This document shows, piece by piece, positions 1 to 9,059 of a stretch of 42,098 nt of DNA. Position 1 is the stretch's first letter. Each line of letters begins with the position of its first letter. A program made the position numbers and the translations under genes. Location: positions 1-42,098 of IMG/VR virus record IMGVR_UViG_3300031963_000328; one strand, given 5' to 3'. Origin of the DNA: a virus. The notes beneath the pieces were generated by a model that saw only the letters and a list, made by a program, of their open reading frames with translations, had not been told where the DNA came from and ran no database searches.

Positions 1-168
1 GTAAGCCATACAATTACTACAAACCCGTCTAATTTCCAGTATTCTACAGATGGCGGAACGACGTGGCTTAATCTTGGAACAATTCCAAACACAGTGGGAA
101 CTCTTGTGAGATATACATTTACAAGCCCTCCGGGCACAGATATTCGTCCGAGCTTGAAGGATAGCTAA
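1..168 (+). CDS. C-terminal end of a virion protein (5' partial)
   Basis: The frame is open from base 1 and closes at TAA 166-168, giving the last 55 residues of a protein that starts outside the window. The visible part is rich in Thr, Ser and Gly with alternating hydrophobics (for example STDGGTTWLNLG), as in beta-structured tail or fibre proteins. The stop overlaps the ATG of the next gene by one base (TAATG), so it belongs to the same rightward operon. The function cannot be named from this fragment. Confidence 0.7.
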   Translation, partial: VSHTITTNPSNFQYSTDGGTTWLNLGTIPNTVGTLVRYTFTSPPGTDIRPSLKDS

Positions 169-1256
169 TGTCTAATTTACTATTTGCCGGGGGAGCTGTC
201 GTACAAGGCACAACCCTCAGCAACATATTTGGTAATCAACTTGTGACAGGAGGAGCAATTCAGCCCTCCTCACAGGCTTGTATTATTGATCTAACTCCTC
301 CAACTTTTGGAGGTATCACTCTTCTTGCTAGAGGAGCTTTAGGTCAGCTTAGAGCGTCTTGGGCTTCTGCTGTAGATTTATCAAGTCCAATTAGATATGA
401 AGTATATGTTCAAGAAGCTCCAGCTTCCAACTTATTTAATGTTGCAAACATAGCCTTAGTAACTACCAATTTACAAGCTGACATTTTCTTTTTAGCAGAC
501 GGAACCTTGCTGCAGTCTGGAAGAAATTATTTTGTTGGAGTACGAGCTGTAGATGCTGTTGGAAATAGAGACAACAACACTATAAGTTTTTCTCAAACAA
601 CTCCGGGTATTACAGGTGCTACAAATGCTACAATTAATGGCGTATTTGCTGTAAACAACAGCAACCAACTTATTGCTAGCTTTTGGGTAAATGATAATGA
701 TGGGGTAATAGATAATCCAGCTCGTCTTGGATTGGCAAGTTATGTTATTTATGATCAGAATGGAAACCTTGTTCCAAGTATGAGTCAGAATAACATTTCT
801 GCTGATGCGGAAGGTTTTTATGAAATTAATCCAGTAGCCTCTGTACTTGACTTGGACAATACTTATTACACCGTAAAAGTTACCATTTCGGTTGATAGCA
901 TTGCAATTGTTTATAACTTACCAATTACTTATGCAGAAGCTGGTCCTCAATACGAACCAAGAGCTGTATTCTCAATTGATGCAGCTAACCAGCTACAAGC
1001 TACTATTTGGATTACTAAAAATGGAGAACAAGTTAGTGCTAACCTAGGTACGGCTTCTTATGCAATCTATAATAAAGATGGAGTTGCTCTAGGAATATCT
1101 CAATCTGGAATTAATGCAGATATTAATGGACTGTATAAAACAACTCCTGTTTTGGCTACAGCATTAACAGACTTGACTCATTATACTGTAATATTTAGTA
1201 TAACTGCCGATGGAGCCGTAAGAAAAGGTGCAATCGGTATTACGGTGGCTGAATAA
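168..1256 (+). CDS. Beta-sandwich virion protein with a tandem internal repeat
   Basis: 362 aa. Residues about 45-145 read like a fibronectin type III domain (APASNLFNVANIALV, then a RNYFVGVRAVDAVGN strand pattern). They are followed by two tandem copies of a module of about 95 residues, at roughly 158-258 and 267-362. Both copies share the order N-Q-L-x-A-[ST]-[FI]-W, then L-G-x-A-S-Y-x-I-Y-[DN]-[QK]-[ND]-G, then A-D-x-[EN]-G-x-Y and a Y-T-V-x-[VI]-x-[IF]-S strand. This suggests a surface or tail-fibre-associated adhesin-like protein. The start is fixed by the TAATG overlap with the preceding gene. No enzyme motif is visible. Calling it a virion protein rests on the operon context and fold type. 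Confidence 0.65.
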   Translation: MSNLLFAGGAVVQGTTLSNIFGNQLVTGGAIQPSSQACIIDLTPPTFGGITLLARGALGQLRASWASAVDLSSPIRYEVYVQEAPASNLFNVANIALVTTNLQADIFFLADGTLLQSGRNYFVGVRAVDAVGNRDNNTISFSQTTPGITGATNATINGVFAVNNSNQLIASFWVNDNDGVIDNPARLGLASYVIYDQNGNLVPSMSQNNISADAEGFYEINPVASVLDLDNTYYTVKVTISVDSIAIVYNLPITYAEAGPQYEPRAVFSIDAANQLQATIWITKNGEQVSANLGTASYAIYNKDGVALGISQSGINADINGLYKTTPVLATALTDLTHYTVIFSITADGAVRKGAIGITVAE

Positions 1257-1257
1257 T

Positions 1258-1803
1258 ATGGCAAGTAGACGGATTATGATGTTAACAAATAATCAGTACG
1301 TACAGCCACTTAAGTTGTCGTTTAATAATAAAAAAGTTATTACACCAAATGCAGCCTATAACTCTATTGTAACAAAAGTAAGTTTTTTAAAACCAACTAA
1401 TAAGGATTTTAAAGTTAAAGCTTGGATGCGTTTTAACTCTGACACTTTTGATGGCGTTCAAATGGTAGGATCTCTGTTTAGAGGAAAAAGCACTAAAACT
1501 ATTGCTTCGTGTACTTTTAGAATTTATTCGGTAGATGTTGATAATACTTGGGCGGAAACGCTTTTAGTAACAGCTACAGGTTCTGATGTTGGAGGGAATA
1601 AATTCTCCGCAAGTACTTCTGAGTTAAGCTTAGCTCCTACAGCCCTTACTGGAGAACTAACTTATAAGATGGAAGTTGAGCTTACAAGACTTGGTAAAAC
1701 TTATACCGATGAGTTTTACTTTAACCATGTAGGTATTTACGACACAACTGTTAGATTGCGTAAGAGAATAGATTTCTTGGCAATTACAAAATTAGATGAA
1801 TAA
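1258..1803 (+). CDS. Conserved phage structural protein, unknown role
   Basis: 181 aa from the ATG at 1258, one base after the TAA of the upstream gene. An in-frame ATG at 1228 lies inside that gene and is less likely. The sequence is beta-rich (VTKVSFLKPTNKDFKVKAW, FRGKSTKTIASCTFRIY, FNHVGIYDTTVRLRKRIDF). I recognise it as a type of conserved hypothetical protein found beside tail beta-sandwich genes in uncultured phages, but know no tested function. It may be a carbohydrate-binding or tail accessory domain. Confidence 0.6.
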   Translation: MASRRIMMLTNNQYVQPLKLSFNNKKVITPNAAYNSIVTKVSFLKPTNKDFKVKAWMRFNSDTFDGVQMVGSLFRGKSTKTIASCTFRIYSVDVDNTWAETLLVTATGSDVGGNKFSASTSELSLAPTALTGELTYKMEVELTRLGKTYTDEFYFNHVGIYDTTVRLRKRIDFLAITKLDE

Positions 1804-1826
1804 CATAGCAAAGAAGGAGCTATAAA

Positions 1827-2222
1827 ATGGAAAAGAAATCAAAAGCTAAAGCAGAGATGCTTAAAGAGCTTTCAAAAGAAATGTCAAACGACATGTACTC
1901 ACCAATGAAAGACATGATTGGTAAAAAGGGAATGAAAAAAGTTTCTGTTATGTCTGATTCTCCAGAGGGTATTGAGAAAGGCTTGTCTATGGCAGAAAAG
2001 CTTATGCAGCTTAAGTCAAATCAGGAAAATGGAGATGAGGGAGAAGAGTCGGAGGATGAGTCTTGTCCGAAGTGTAAAGGTAAAGGCTGTCCTTTCTGTC
2101 AAGCTTCGGAAGAATCAGAAGAAGAGTCTCCTGAAATGGAAGCAGAAGATGAAGTTTCAGAAATGTCTTCAGATGAAATGGAAGCTATGTACGAAATGCT
2201 AAAGAAGAAACTAGGCAAATAA
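1827..2222 (+). CDS. Acidic protein with a CxxCxGxGCxxC zinc motif
   Basis: 131 aa, preceded by a good ribosome binding site (AAGGAG, 7 bases before the ATG). The N-terminal half is Lys/Met-rich with a VMSDSPEGIEKGLSMAEKLM segment. Residues about 83-91 hold CPKCKGKGCPFC, a single DnaJ-type Cys-rich zinc repeat, inside a strongly acidic Glu/Ser stretch, followed by a short C-terminal helix. Its place before the adaptor-like gene suggests a virion or assembly role, for example a small scaffold or chaperone, but nothing in the sequence proves that. Confidence 0.6.
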   Translation: MEKKSKAKAEMLKELSKEMSNDMYSPMKDMIGKKGMKKVSVMSDSPEGIEKGLSMAEKLMQLKSNQENGDEGEESEDESCPKCKGKGCPFCQASEESEEESPEMEAEDEVSEMSSDEMEAMYEMLKKKLGK

Positions 2223-2234
2223 TAGGACTATAAA

Positions 2235-3434
2235 ATGTCAAGCATCTTAAAAACAAGCGAATTAATTCGTAGTATTAAGCGACGCGCATTTATTCCAAAT
2301 TCTCAAGAGTCTTTTACAGACGAAGACTTATTGAGAATGGCTACAGAAGAAGTCAACATTGGACTTGTGCCGCTTATTCAAAGAATGCATGAAGAGCACC
2401 TCATTTATTACACTGACATCCCATTAGCAGATGGAAAAAAGCGTTATGCAATTCCTTCAAGAGCACATGGCAATAAACTTCGTGATGTGGCTTTAGTTGA
2501 TGAAAATGGCAACATTTTTGAAATGCATAGGTATTCTCTTAATGAAATTTCAGACTTCACAAACACGACAACGTACATTAACAATCGTGGCTTTTATCTA
2601 GAAAACAACGACGTAATCCTTTCTAACTTTGACGCAAATGATAGAATGAAACTTCGTATTTATTTCTACATGCGCCCAAATCATCTAGTGCTTGAGTCTG
2701 CTGGTGCTTCAGTTATTGGCATTGCAGAAACCTCAGAAGTTGACCAGATTAATCCTAAAACTGGAGCTATCACAAATGTAATAGCAGGGGCAATAACTAC
2801 GTTTACGAGCGTTAACCACGGTCTTGTTAATAGTCAGCTTGTTCAGATTTCTGGAGTCAATACAACTCCTTCTGTGGATGGTTTTTATGAGATTAATGTT
2901 ATTGATTCAGATAACTTTAGTGTTGAATTTACTACTTCTACTGTTGGAGCTACCACAGGGAACTTTAATTCAGCATTAAGTGTTAAGCGACTAACCCTCT
3001 CTGCACTTCCTTCTGCGTTTCTTCAGAACAATTTTTTTGACTTTGTTCAAAATGTATCTCCGAATAAAATAATTCACTATGACAGACGCTTTAATGCTAT
3101 CAATCAAATATCTAAACAAATAAGCTTTATAGCAACAGATATTCCAGATGTTATTGTCGGATCATATATAACGCTTGCCGAAGAAACCTTCGTTCCAAAT
3201 ATTCCCACAGAACTTCATCCAATTCTTGCACAAAGAGTTGCTGTTTCTTGTTTAGAAGCGATGGGAGATGAGCAGAATAAACAATCTGCTGAAAGAAAGC
3301 TTGCAGCAATGGAAAAAGATGCTGGAACCTTTCTTGATAACAGAGTTGAAGGTGCAATGCAAAAGATCAAATCTAGACATTCTCCTCTGGTAAATACACT
3401 GAACACTCTAGGGCGACGCAATAGAAGGTGGTAA
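2235..3434 (+). CDS. Adaptor-like (head-tail connector-like) virion protein with an inserted beta module
   Basis: 399 aa. Residues 1-150 (DEDLLRMATEEVNIGLVPLI, then IPSRAHGNKLRDVALVDENG) and the helical C-terminus (HPILAQRVAVSCLEAMGD, then DNRVEGAMQKIKSRHS) form a layout I know from conserved proteins that precede nozzle-like tail proteins in many phages. The helical ends resemble head-tail adaptors. Residues about 180-240 (NHGLVNSQLVQISGV, then YEINVIDSDNFSVEF) match the small beta module often annotated as a ubiquitin-activating E1 FCCH-like domain in phage tail proteins, apparently inserted in a loop. Two more copies occur in the next gene. The adaptor role is inferred. Confidence 0.55.
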   Translation: MSSILKTSELIRSIKRRAFIPNSQESFTDEDLLRMATEEVNIGLVPLIQRMHEEHLIYYTDIPLADGKKRYAIPSRAHGNKLRDVALVDENGNIFEMHRYSLNEISDFTNTTTYINNRGFYLENNDVILSNFDANDRMKLRIYFYMRPNHLVLESAGASVIGIAETSEVDQINPKTGAITNVIAGAITTFTSVNHGLVNSQLVQISGVNTTPSVDGFYEINVIDSDNFSVEFTTSTVGATTGNFNSALSVKRLTLSALPSAFLQNNFFDFVQNVSPNKIIHYDRRFNAINQISKQISFIATDIPDVIVGSYITLAEETFVPNIPTELHPILAQRVAVSCLEAMGDEQNKQSAERKLAAMEKDAGTFLDNRVEGAMQKIKSRHSPLVNTLNTLGRRNRRW

Positions 3435-3437
3435 GCT

Positions 3438-6400
3438 GTGGCAGTTTTAACAATTAACCGAGGGCTTGTAACAAGTCCAAATGAACTTGCAAGACCTGAT
3501 GGAGCTGCAGAAATTCTAGATAACTGTGTCATTGATTTTGACAACGTTGTTCAGAGTAGACGAGGCTTCGGAGAGTTTGGAAATAAGACAGATGACGATA
3601 CTGTTGTAAAACAGCTATTAACATATAAAGGGCGTATTCTTCGCCACTTCTCAAATAAACTAAGCTTTGACTCTGATGGTAATGGAACCTTTCTAAACTT
3701 CTCTGGAGTATATTCCGAGCTTGTGGAAAGGCTTAGACTTAAGTATTTCGAGCTTAACTCAAACCTTTATTTCACAACAAGTGAAGGTATTAAAAAAATC
3801 TCGGCAACTTCTGCCAGCGATTTTACAACATCAGCTGGTTTTATCACTAATGCTGGGGCAGTTAAAGCTTTAAGCTTAGAAGGTGTTATTACTCCTTCCG
3901 AGTCCGGGTTTCTTCCAGCACAATCAAAAGTAGGGTATAAAGTTCTTTGGGCTAAGAAAGATGCTAATGGTAATATAAACCGTGGCGTTCCAAGTTCCAG
4001 ATATGTCCTAACAAATACATCTTCTGACATTAATGTTGGAGAAGAATTTAACATTGCTGTAACTACAGCTGGTGCAGGAATTCACAGACAGTTCGATTCT
4101 ACAACTTCCGTTACGGGAGCTGTCATTACAATTACCAACCATGGTTTTACGGCTGGAACTAAGGTTAGATTTCATGGAGTTATTGCTCCAGAATTAAATA
4201 AAAATACAGATTATTTTGTTGTCAATGTTACAACTTCTGATGTTTTTGGTGTATCACTTACATCAGGCGGAACCGCAATTACTCTAACTGATGTGGCTGG
4301 TACTGGTTTTGTATATAGTGGTATAAACAATAGCCATTTCTTTACATTCGACTCTCCGACAAATAAGTTTGCTTGCTGGTTTAACATCTCCGGCACAGAC
4401 GTTGCTCCAACAGATACAAGCCTTGTTGGTAGGAATTTACAAGAAGTTGAGATTTATAAAATATCCAACAAGTCAAAAGAAAATTACATGGCAAAGATTG
4501 CCGAGACAATTTCTCTTGTGTCTGATGTTAAAGTTGACACCACTTCAACAGAGGTTACTGTTACAAATATTGACGGCGGGAACGTACTTGATGCAGCTGC
4601 TGGTAATATTGATGTGACACTTCTAACTGTCTCAAAAGTATTTGATGGACAAACAGCTACAGGAATTCCAGCTAACGCATCATTGACATTCACTGTTCCT
4701 TCAGAAATCATCACCAACAACGACAGAGCATATTTCTATGAGATCTATAGAACAGCTTTCATTACCGTTGCCACAGGCTTAACGCTTAACGATATTGACC
4801 CCGGCGAAGAGTTTCAAAAGATTGCAGAATACCCAGTGGTTGAAGACTCTTCTCCAATTCCAGCTAGTATTACTTTTAGTGACATTGTTCCAGAAACCTT
4901 TAGACAAGGTGGGTTATTCCTCTATACAAATCCCGTAACTGGCGAAGGCTCGCTTCAGTCAAATGAAGCTCCTCCAGTGGCACATGATGTTGCCGTATTT
5001 AAGGGTTCAGCTTTCTATGCTAATACAAAGGAAAGGCATAGAGTACAGTTTAACTTGTTGTCTGTAAGTCAATTTACTTCTGGTGTTTCTAAATTCTACA
5101 TTGCTAATTCTCAGATTGTACGAACTTATACCTTCGTAGGAAGAAATGAGATTGTTGACTTTACAGCTAAGAAAAAAGCAGAAACAACTGGCGGATCTTA
5201 TTTTGATGTAATGTCAGCTCAAGATAAAGTTAAATATAGAGTTTGGTTTGACAAAGGTACAGTTAGCTTTAGCTTTACAAATACTGCAGTAAATGCAACA
5301 ACAGAAGAAATCACTGTAACCGCACACGGCTTAGCTACCAATGATAAAATTACCCTTTCTGGAGCAAGCTTGCCTGCTGGTTTAACAGCTGGTACGTACT
5401 ATGCCATAAGAGTTAGCGATAACGTCTTTAAACTATCTTTAACAGTGAATGGAACAGCAATTGATCTAAGTTCTGCCGTTGGCACAGCTAATGTATTGCA
5501 TAATTCTGAGGCTCCAAGTAACGACTCCTCTATTCTTTTAAGAGTTGCTTTAGAGGGTTATCCCAATACCATCCAAGGCTCTGTTGAAGCATTCCTTAGT
5601 GCATTCTTTGACATCCCAGACTTCGAAGCAACCGATCTTGGTTCTGGAGTAATAAGACTTACTTACACTGACAATGGTAATGCCAGCGTTATAACTCAAT
5701 CAGTCGCTCCTGTAAGCTGGACAATTCCTATTGTATTCCAAGAAGGGCTTGGGGAAAATGCCGCAGCAAATGAAGTGTTGTTATCTGGGTTAGCTTCTCA
5801 GGGACTTTCTGTAGAAGATACCGCAAGATCACTTGAGAGAGTTATTAACAAAGATGCTTCTTCTCCAGTTACAGCTTTCTACTTGTCTGGTCCAAATGAT
5901 CTGCCGGGTATCATTGTTTTGGAAGCTAAGAGCTTAGTTGATGACCCAGTGTTTCTTGGATTCAGCCATGCAACAGCAACAGCTGTATTTGAACCATCTA
6001 TTCCGGTTGTTAAGACCATCCTTAATGTTACAGCTCCGGGCATCATTAACACTACAGCTACTCATGAACTACTTCCCAATCAAGATGTTTACGTGTTTAT
6101 TAAGCCAACAATTTCAGCCACTATTTTGTCTGGAAGAAAGACCGTTGCTACAACTCCTACAACATCTTCCCTAACAATCTCTGGATTTACCTCTACAACA
6201 ACTTATACAACGTTTGACCAAGCAATTATCTTTCCAGCTGATGTTGTATCAGATAACTCTTCAAATAGAAACAGAGTTTACTTTTCAAAGATTAACCAGC
6301 CAGAGGCAGTACCTCTAGTTAACTATATCGACATTGGACCAAAAGACAAAGCTATTCAACGCATTATGGCATTGAGAGATAGTCTCGTTGTTCTCAAAGA

Positions 6401-7754
6401 AGATGGGGTTTACATTATATCAGGCTCTGCAGCTCCAAATTTCAGCGTGAGACTGTCTGATTCCTCTGCTCTAACCTTTGCTCCAGATACAGCCACAAAC
6501 CTCAATAACTTAATTTATGTGCTTACTAGCCAAGGTGTGGTAACGGTGTCAGAGACTGGAGTGGGAATTATCTCCAGAAATATTGAAAATAAGATACAGG
6601 AAATTGCTAACGCTAAGTATAACTATAAGCTTATGAGTTGGGGAATGGCTTCTGAATCTGACAGATGTTATATCATCTGGCTTCCAGAAAAGACAACAGA
6701 TACTTATGCCACTCAAGCTTTTAGATATAACACATTTACAAGAGCGTGGACTCGCTGGACAAAACCTGCCAATTGCGGAGTGGTAAATCCTAACGACGAC
6801 AAGATCTATTTGGGAGATTCTTCAAGTAGACCTTATGTTCTCAAGGAAAGAAAGAATCTAGAAAGACAAGATCATTCAGATAGAGAGATCATTAGAAGCT
6901 TAAGTGCTGGTGCGATTAATGGGACAACTGCCATTATTTCTTCTGTAACTGAACTTGAAGCAGGTGATGTTATGGTACAAACCCAGTACGTCGACATTAA
7001 TAAATATAACCGTCTTCTAAAGAAACTTGACAGAGATGTTCTTAATTCCAATAACTACTACTCAACTCTGAAAGCGGTAACAGGGGATAGCTTAGCAGCT
7101 AAGCTTACTCAACTTGTTGCAAAGCTTCATTCAGATGGAATTATGGTTCCAGCAAGTTCAAACTCTAACTCTCTTATAGAGCTTAGGGATGACTATAACG
7201 ACATAGTAAACTACCTTAATAGTCCAGCTGCAGGAACTGGGTTTAAAGATTATAAGCTTGCTACAGACCTTCTAACTTATGAAGTGCTTGTCACAGCTAT
7301 TAATCCAAGATTTAACACTGTTACTTTGAAGTTCATGAACAAGTTTATTCAAGGAAACGTAAGTTTCTTTAAAGCTATTAAATGTCTTGTGCAGTACGCT
7401 CCTCAGCATTTTGGTAAACCAGAAATGACTAAGCAAGTGTCTGAAGGAACTTTCATCTTTGACCAGAATAATTTCTGGGGAGGCATTGTTGCTTACTCCT
7501 CGGATAGATCTTATGACTTTGCTTCTGTAGAGTTCTTTGGAAGAGGTCCGGGATATTGGGACGGATACAGCTGGGCAGATGTAACTTATGGCGGAGAGGG
7601 TAATGAAGTTCCAGTTAGAACGCTTATCCCAAGAGACAAATCTCGCTGTCGCTACCTGCATGTGCAGTTTAGACATCTCAATGCTAGAGAAGAGTGGAAA
7701 CTCATTGGAGTTTCTTTAGAGCCTCGTGAGGTTTCTTCTAGAGGCTATAGGTAA
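3438..7754 (+). CDS. Large tail protein, nozzle/hub-like
   Basis: 1438 aa from a GTG start with AGAAGGTGG upstream, four bases after the preceding stop. The N-terminus (INRGLVTSPNELARPDGAAE, then DNCVIDFDNVVQSRRG) and residues about 940-1120 (RVYFSKINQPEAVPLVNYID, then MALRDSLVVLKEDGVYIISG, then TSQGVVTVSETGVGIISRNI) have the repeated beta-propeller look of podovirus tail nozzle or stabilisation proteins. Two FCCH-like beta modules sit at about 225-290 (NHGFTAGTKVRFHGV) and 620-685 (AHGLATNDKITLSGA). The C-terminus ends in a beta domain with W and Y clusters (WGGIVAYSSDRSYDF). It would bind the adaptor and guide DNA exit. The family assignment is by pattern, not by a search. Confidence 0.6.
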   Translation: MAVLTINRGLVTSPNELARPDGAAEILDNCVIDFDNVVQSRRGFGEFGNKTDDDTVVKQLLTYKGRILRHFSNKLSFDSDGNGTFLNFSGVYSELVERLRLKYFELNSNLYFTTSEGIKKISATSASDFTTSAGFITNAGAVKALSLEGVITPSESGFLPAQSKVGYKVLWAKKDANGNINRGVPSSRYVLTNTSSDINVGEEFNIAVTTAGAGIHRQFDSTTSVTGAVITITNHGFTAGTKVRFHGVIAPELNKNTDYFVVNVTTSDVFGVSLTSGGTAITLTDVAGTGFVYSGINNSHFFTFDSPTNKFACWFNISGTDVAPTDTSLVGRNLQEVEIYKISNKSKENYMAKIAETISLVSDVKVDTTSTEVTVTNIDGGNVLDAAAGNIDVTLLTVSKVFDGQTATGIPANASLTFTVPSEIITNNDRAYFYEIYRTAFITVATGLTLNDIDPGEEFQKIAEYPVVEDSSPIPASITFSDIVPETFRQGGLFLYTNPVTGEGSLQSNEAPPVAHDVAVFKGSAFYANTKERHRVQFNLLSVSQFTSGVSKFYIANSQIVRTYTFVGRNEIVDFTAKKKAETTGGSYFDVMSAQDKVKYRVWFDKGTVSFSFTNTAVNATTEEITVTAHGLATNDKITLSGASLPAGLTAGTYYAIRVSDNVFKLSLTVNGTAIDLSSAVGTANVLHNSEAPSNDSSILLRVALEGYPNTIQGSVEAFLSAFFDIPDFEATDLGSGVIRLTYTDNGNASVITQSVAPVSWTIPIVFQEGLGENAAANEVLLSGLASQGLSVEDTARSLERVINKDASSPVTAFYLSGPNDLPGIIVLEAKSLVDDPVFLGFSHATATAVFEPSIPVVKTILNVTAPGIINTTATHELLPNQDVYVFIKPTISATILSGRKTVATTPTTSSLTISGFTSTTTYTTFDQAIIFPADVVSDNSSNRNRVYFSKINQPEAVPLVNYIDIGPKDKAIQRIMALRDSLVVLKEDGVYIISGSAAPNFSVRLSDSSALTFAPDTATNLNNLIYVLTSQGVVTVSETGVGIISRNIENKIQEIANAKYNYKLMSWGMASESDRCYIIWLPEKTTDTYATQAFRYNTFTRAWTRWTKPANCGVVNPNDDKIYLGDSSSRPYVLKERKNLERQDHSDREIIRSLSAGAINGTTAIISSVTELEAGDVMVQTQYVDINKYNRLLKKLDRDVLNSNNYYSTLKAVTGDSLAAKLTQLVAKLHSDGIMVPASSNSNSLIELRDDYNDIVNYLNSPAAGTGFKDYKLATDLLTYEVLVTAINPRFNTVTLKFMNKFIQGNVSFFKAIKCLVQYAPQHFGKPEMTKQVSEGTFIFDQNNFWGGIVAYSSDRSYDFASVEFFGRGPGYWDGYSWADVTYGGEGNEVPVRTLIPRDKSRCRYLHVQFRHLNAREEWKLIGVSLEPREVSSRGYR

Positions 7755-7757
7755 AAC

Positions 7758-8165
7758 ATGCCAAAGTTAAGTGATATTCGAAGAATTATTCCAGAAGACT
7801 TCAGCCAAGAAGCTCAAGAAGTTATTGAAGGCGTTGCTGGTTCTTATAATGAATTTGCTGATGAAATTTACCAAGTGGTTAATGGTCAGCTTGATTTCGA
7901 AAACCTAGCTCGTGCTAAGGTTAACATAGACATCAGCTTTGACTCCACAGGTAAACCTGTTGGAAATGCCAGTATCGGAACAAACTTAGGGTTTGTTTCA
8001 ATGATTCATATTGGGAAGATTCAAAACATTACCAATGCTTCAAGAATTTCTCAGGTTCCATATCTTGACTGGAGCTTTCAAGGCAATGGCACTGTTAAGA
8101 TTAATTATGGGGTAGGATTTACTGCTGGAATAAAATATAGGTTAACGCTGGAATTAATTCAGTAA
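7758..8165 (+). CDS. Small tail-associated protein, unknown
   Basis: 135 aa, starting four bases after the nozzle-like gene with AGGT upstream. The N-terminal 50 residues are helical (DIRRIIPEDFSQEAQEVIEG); the rest is beta-like with Gly (VSMIHIGKIQNIT, FQGNGTVKINYGVGFTAG). It could be a small tail or fibre adaptor. It is the last rightward gene before the structured non-coding block, and its reading frame looks complete, so that block does not obviously split it. Confidence 0.55.
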   Translation: MPKLSDIRRIIPEDFSQEAQEVIEGVAGSYNEFADEIYQVVNGQLDFENLARAKVNIDISFDSTGKPVGNASIGTNLGFVSMIHIGKIQNITNASRISQVPYLDWSFQGNGTVKINYGVGFTAGIKYRLTLELIQ

Positions 8166-8170
8166 TGCTC

Positions 8171-8457
8171 GGCTTTTTTATAAGCCTCACATTTGGATAT
8201 AGTAAGGGCTTAGAAAGCATCTATTTCTAGGCAAAAGTAAGATGCATGACTTTTGCTTAAGTTGGTTTACGGATTCCAACCCGTCTTATCAACACGATGC
8301 TTTTCAGCTACTTCCTAAGTTGGTCTTAGCGAAGATTTTGCTACGTGTGGCTGGTTAATTACCCCAGCTCTCTGCGTACCCATGCTTCTCCTACCCAGTA
8401 ACTTAATACCCTCCTGAGAGAAGACGAGGAATGTTGATAAAAAGATAGTCCAAATAG
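8171..8457. ncRNA. Candidate structured RNA region (strand undecided)
   Basis: The 339 bases between the stop at 8165 and the end of the leftward endonuclease gene at 8505 hold no plausible gene but are dense in complementary segments: 8208-8216 with 8224-8232 (9 pairs, one wobble), 8231-8238 with 8249-8256 (8 perfect), 8261-8265 with 8276-8280, 8311-8319 with 8325-8334 (9 pairs, one bulge), 8350-8354 with 8364-8368, and 8385-8390 with 8418-8423. A long-range 9-bp perfect helix, 8286-8294 with 8432-8440, encloses the last three hairpins. That gives a closed multibranch layout. AAGATAGTCC at 8442-8451 resembles the S element of group I introns, but I could not find its P7 partner. Either strand could be the RNA. 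It could be an intron remnant, a new RNA element or an endonuclease-associated RNA. Confidence 0.4.
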
Positions 8458-8504
8458 CCCCTCATTTCATGGCGTATGGAGTAACCTTTATATTAGTATA
8501 TTTA

Positions 8505-9047
8505 TTATTTTAAAAATTGTAAAGTTTTATTAAAGGATAATTCACATTTATTACAAACTAAAAATGCTTTTTCTCTATAAAAGATAGTACTATGACCTTT
8601 ACATTTTTTACATATTGGACAAGTCTTAGCTTCTTTTGATGGGGTGTTTAGCAGCTTAGTTTTTTTATTTTTTAGTTTCTTTTTTATAAGTTCTATAGCA
8701 GTATATAAGTCTTCGTAATTATTATGTTTTACTCTGAAAACTGTTATACCCAAAGACCTTAAGTCGTGATCTTTTTGTGCATCTTTTATTTTTACTCTAG
8801 CTAAGTTATGGATAGACCCGTCTACTTCTATAGCTAAGTTATTTAAAAATAAATCAACTATGTAGGAGTCTCCGACGCAATGATTTAGTTTAATATTACT
8901 ACTCGGGATATCAATACCAGCTAGGTGTAATTCATACTGGAACCATACTTCACTTGCCCATCTATGAATATTCAACTGCTTAGCTCTATTTAAGATCCAT
9001 TTTCTTTTTTCTTTGTTTATTTTATGTAGTTTTTTAATCTTTATCAT
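8505..9047 (-). CDS. Vsr/DUF559-like homing endonuclease
   Basis: 180 aa, the only leftward gene inside the rightward virion arm. The core shows a PD-(D/E)XK/Vsr-type pattern: E33 in an SEVWF helix, D65 in YIVDLFL, E74-x-D76 in LAIEVDGSIH with H80, then KDHDLRSLGITVFRVKHN at about 92-109. This is the layout of DUF559 and of intron-associated EDxHD endonucleases. A C-terminal zinc ribbon follows (C143, C146, C149, C165, C168). The N-terminal Lys-rich part likely binds DNA. GGAG lies 3 bases before the ATG, and a promoter lies directly upstream (9062-9090). It probably nicks or cuts an allele lacking this block and so spreads it. The specific target is unknown. Confidence 0.75.
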   Translation of the reverse strand: MIKIKKLHKINKEKRKWILNRAKQLNIHRWASEVWFQYELHLAGIDIPSSNIKLNHCVGDSYIVDLFLNNLAIEVDGSIHNLARVKIKDAQKDHDLRSLGITVFRVKHNNYEDLYTAIELIKKKLKNKKTKLLNTPSKEAKTCPICKKCKGHSTIFYREKAFLVCNKCELSFNKTLQFLK

Positions 9048-9059
9048 AGTCTCCGTTCA

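Noticed and set aside
3215-3544. A leftward 109-codon frame under the adaptor/nozzle junction
   Set aside because: It crosses two well-supported rightward genes and shows no coding features of its own.
7272-7676. A leftward 134-codon frame inside the nozzle-like gene
   Set aside because: Antisense to a conserved C-terminal domain, with no promoter, ribosome binding site or motif.
8171-8186. A terminator after the gene ending at 8165
   Set aside because: The stem GGCTT/AAGCC has only five pairs and no T-run follows it.
8262-8288. A T-arm-like segment on the leftward strand (GACGGGTTGGAATCCG) suggesting a tRNA
   Set aside because: The loop is eight bases, the stem only four, and no acceptor, D or anticodon arm can be built around it.
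8166-8504. A complete group I intron
   Set aside because: Only one S-like element (AAGATAGTCC) was found. No matching P7 partner, P/Q/R elements or interrupted reading frame is visible, and the flanking genes look complete. Kept as a structured region instead.
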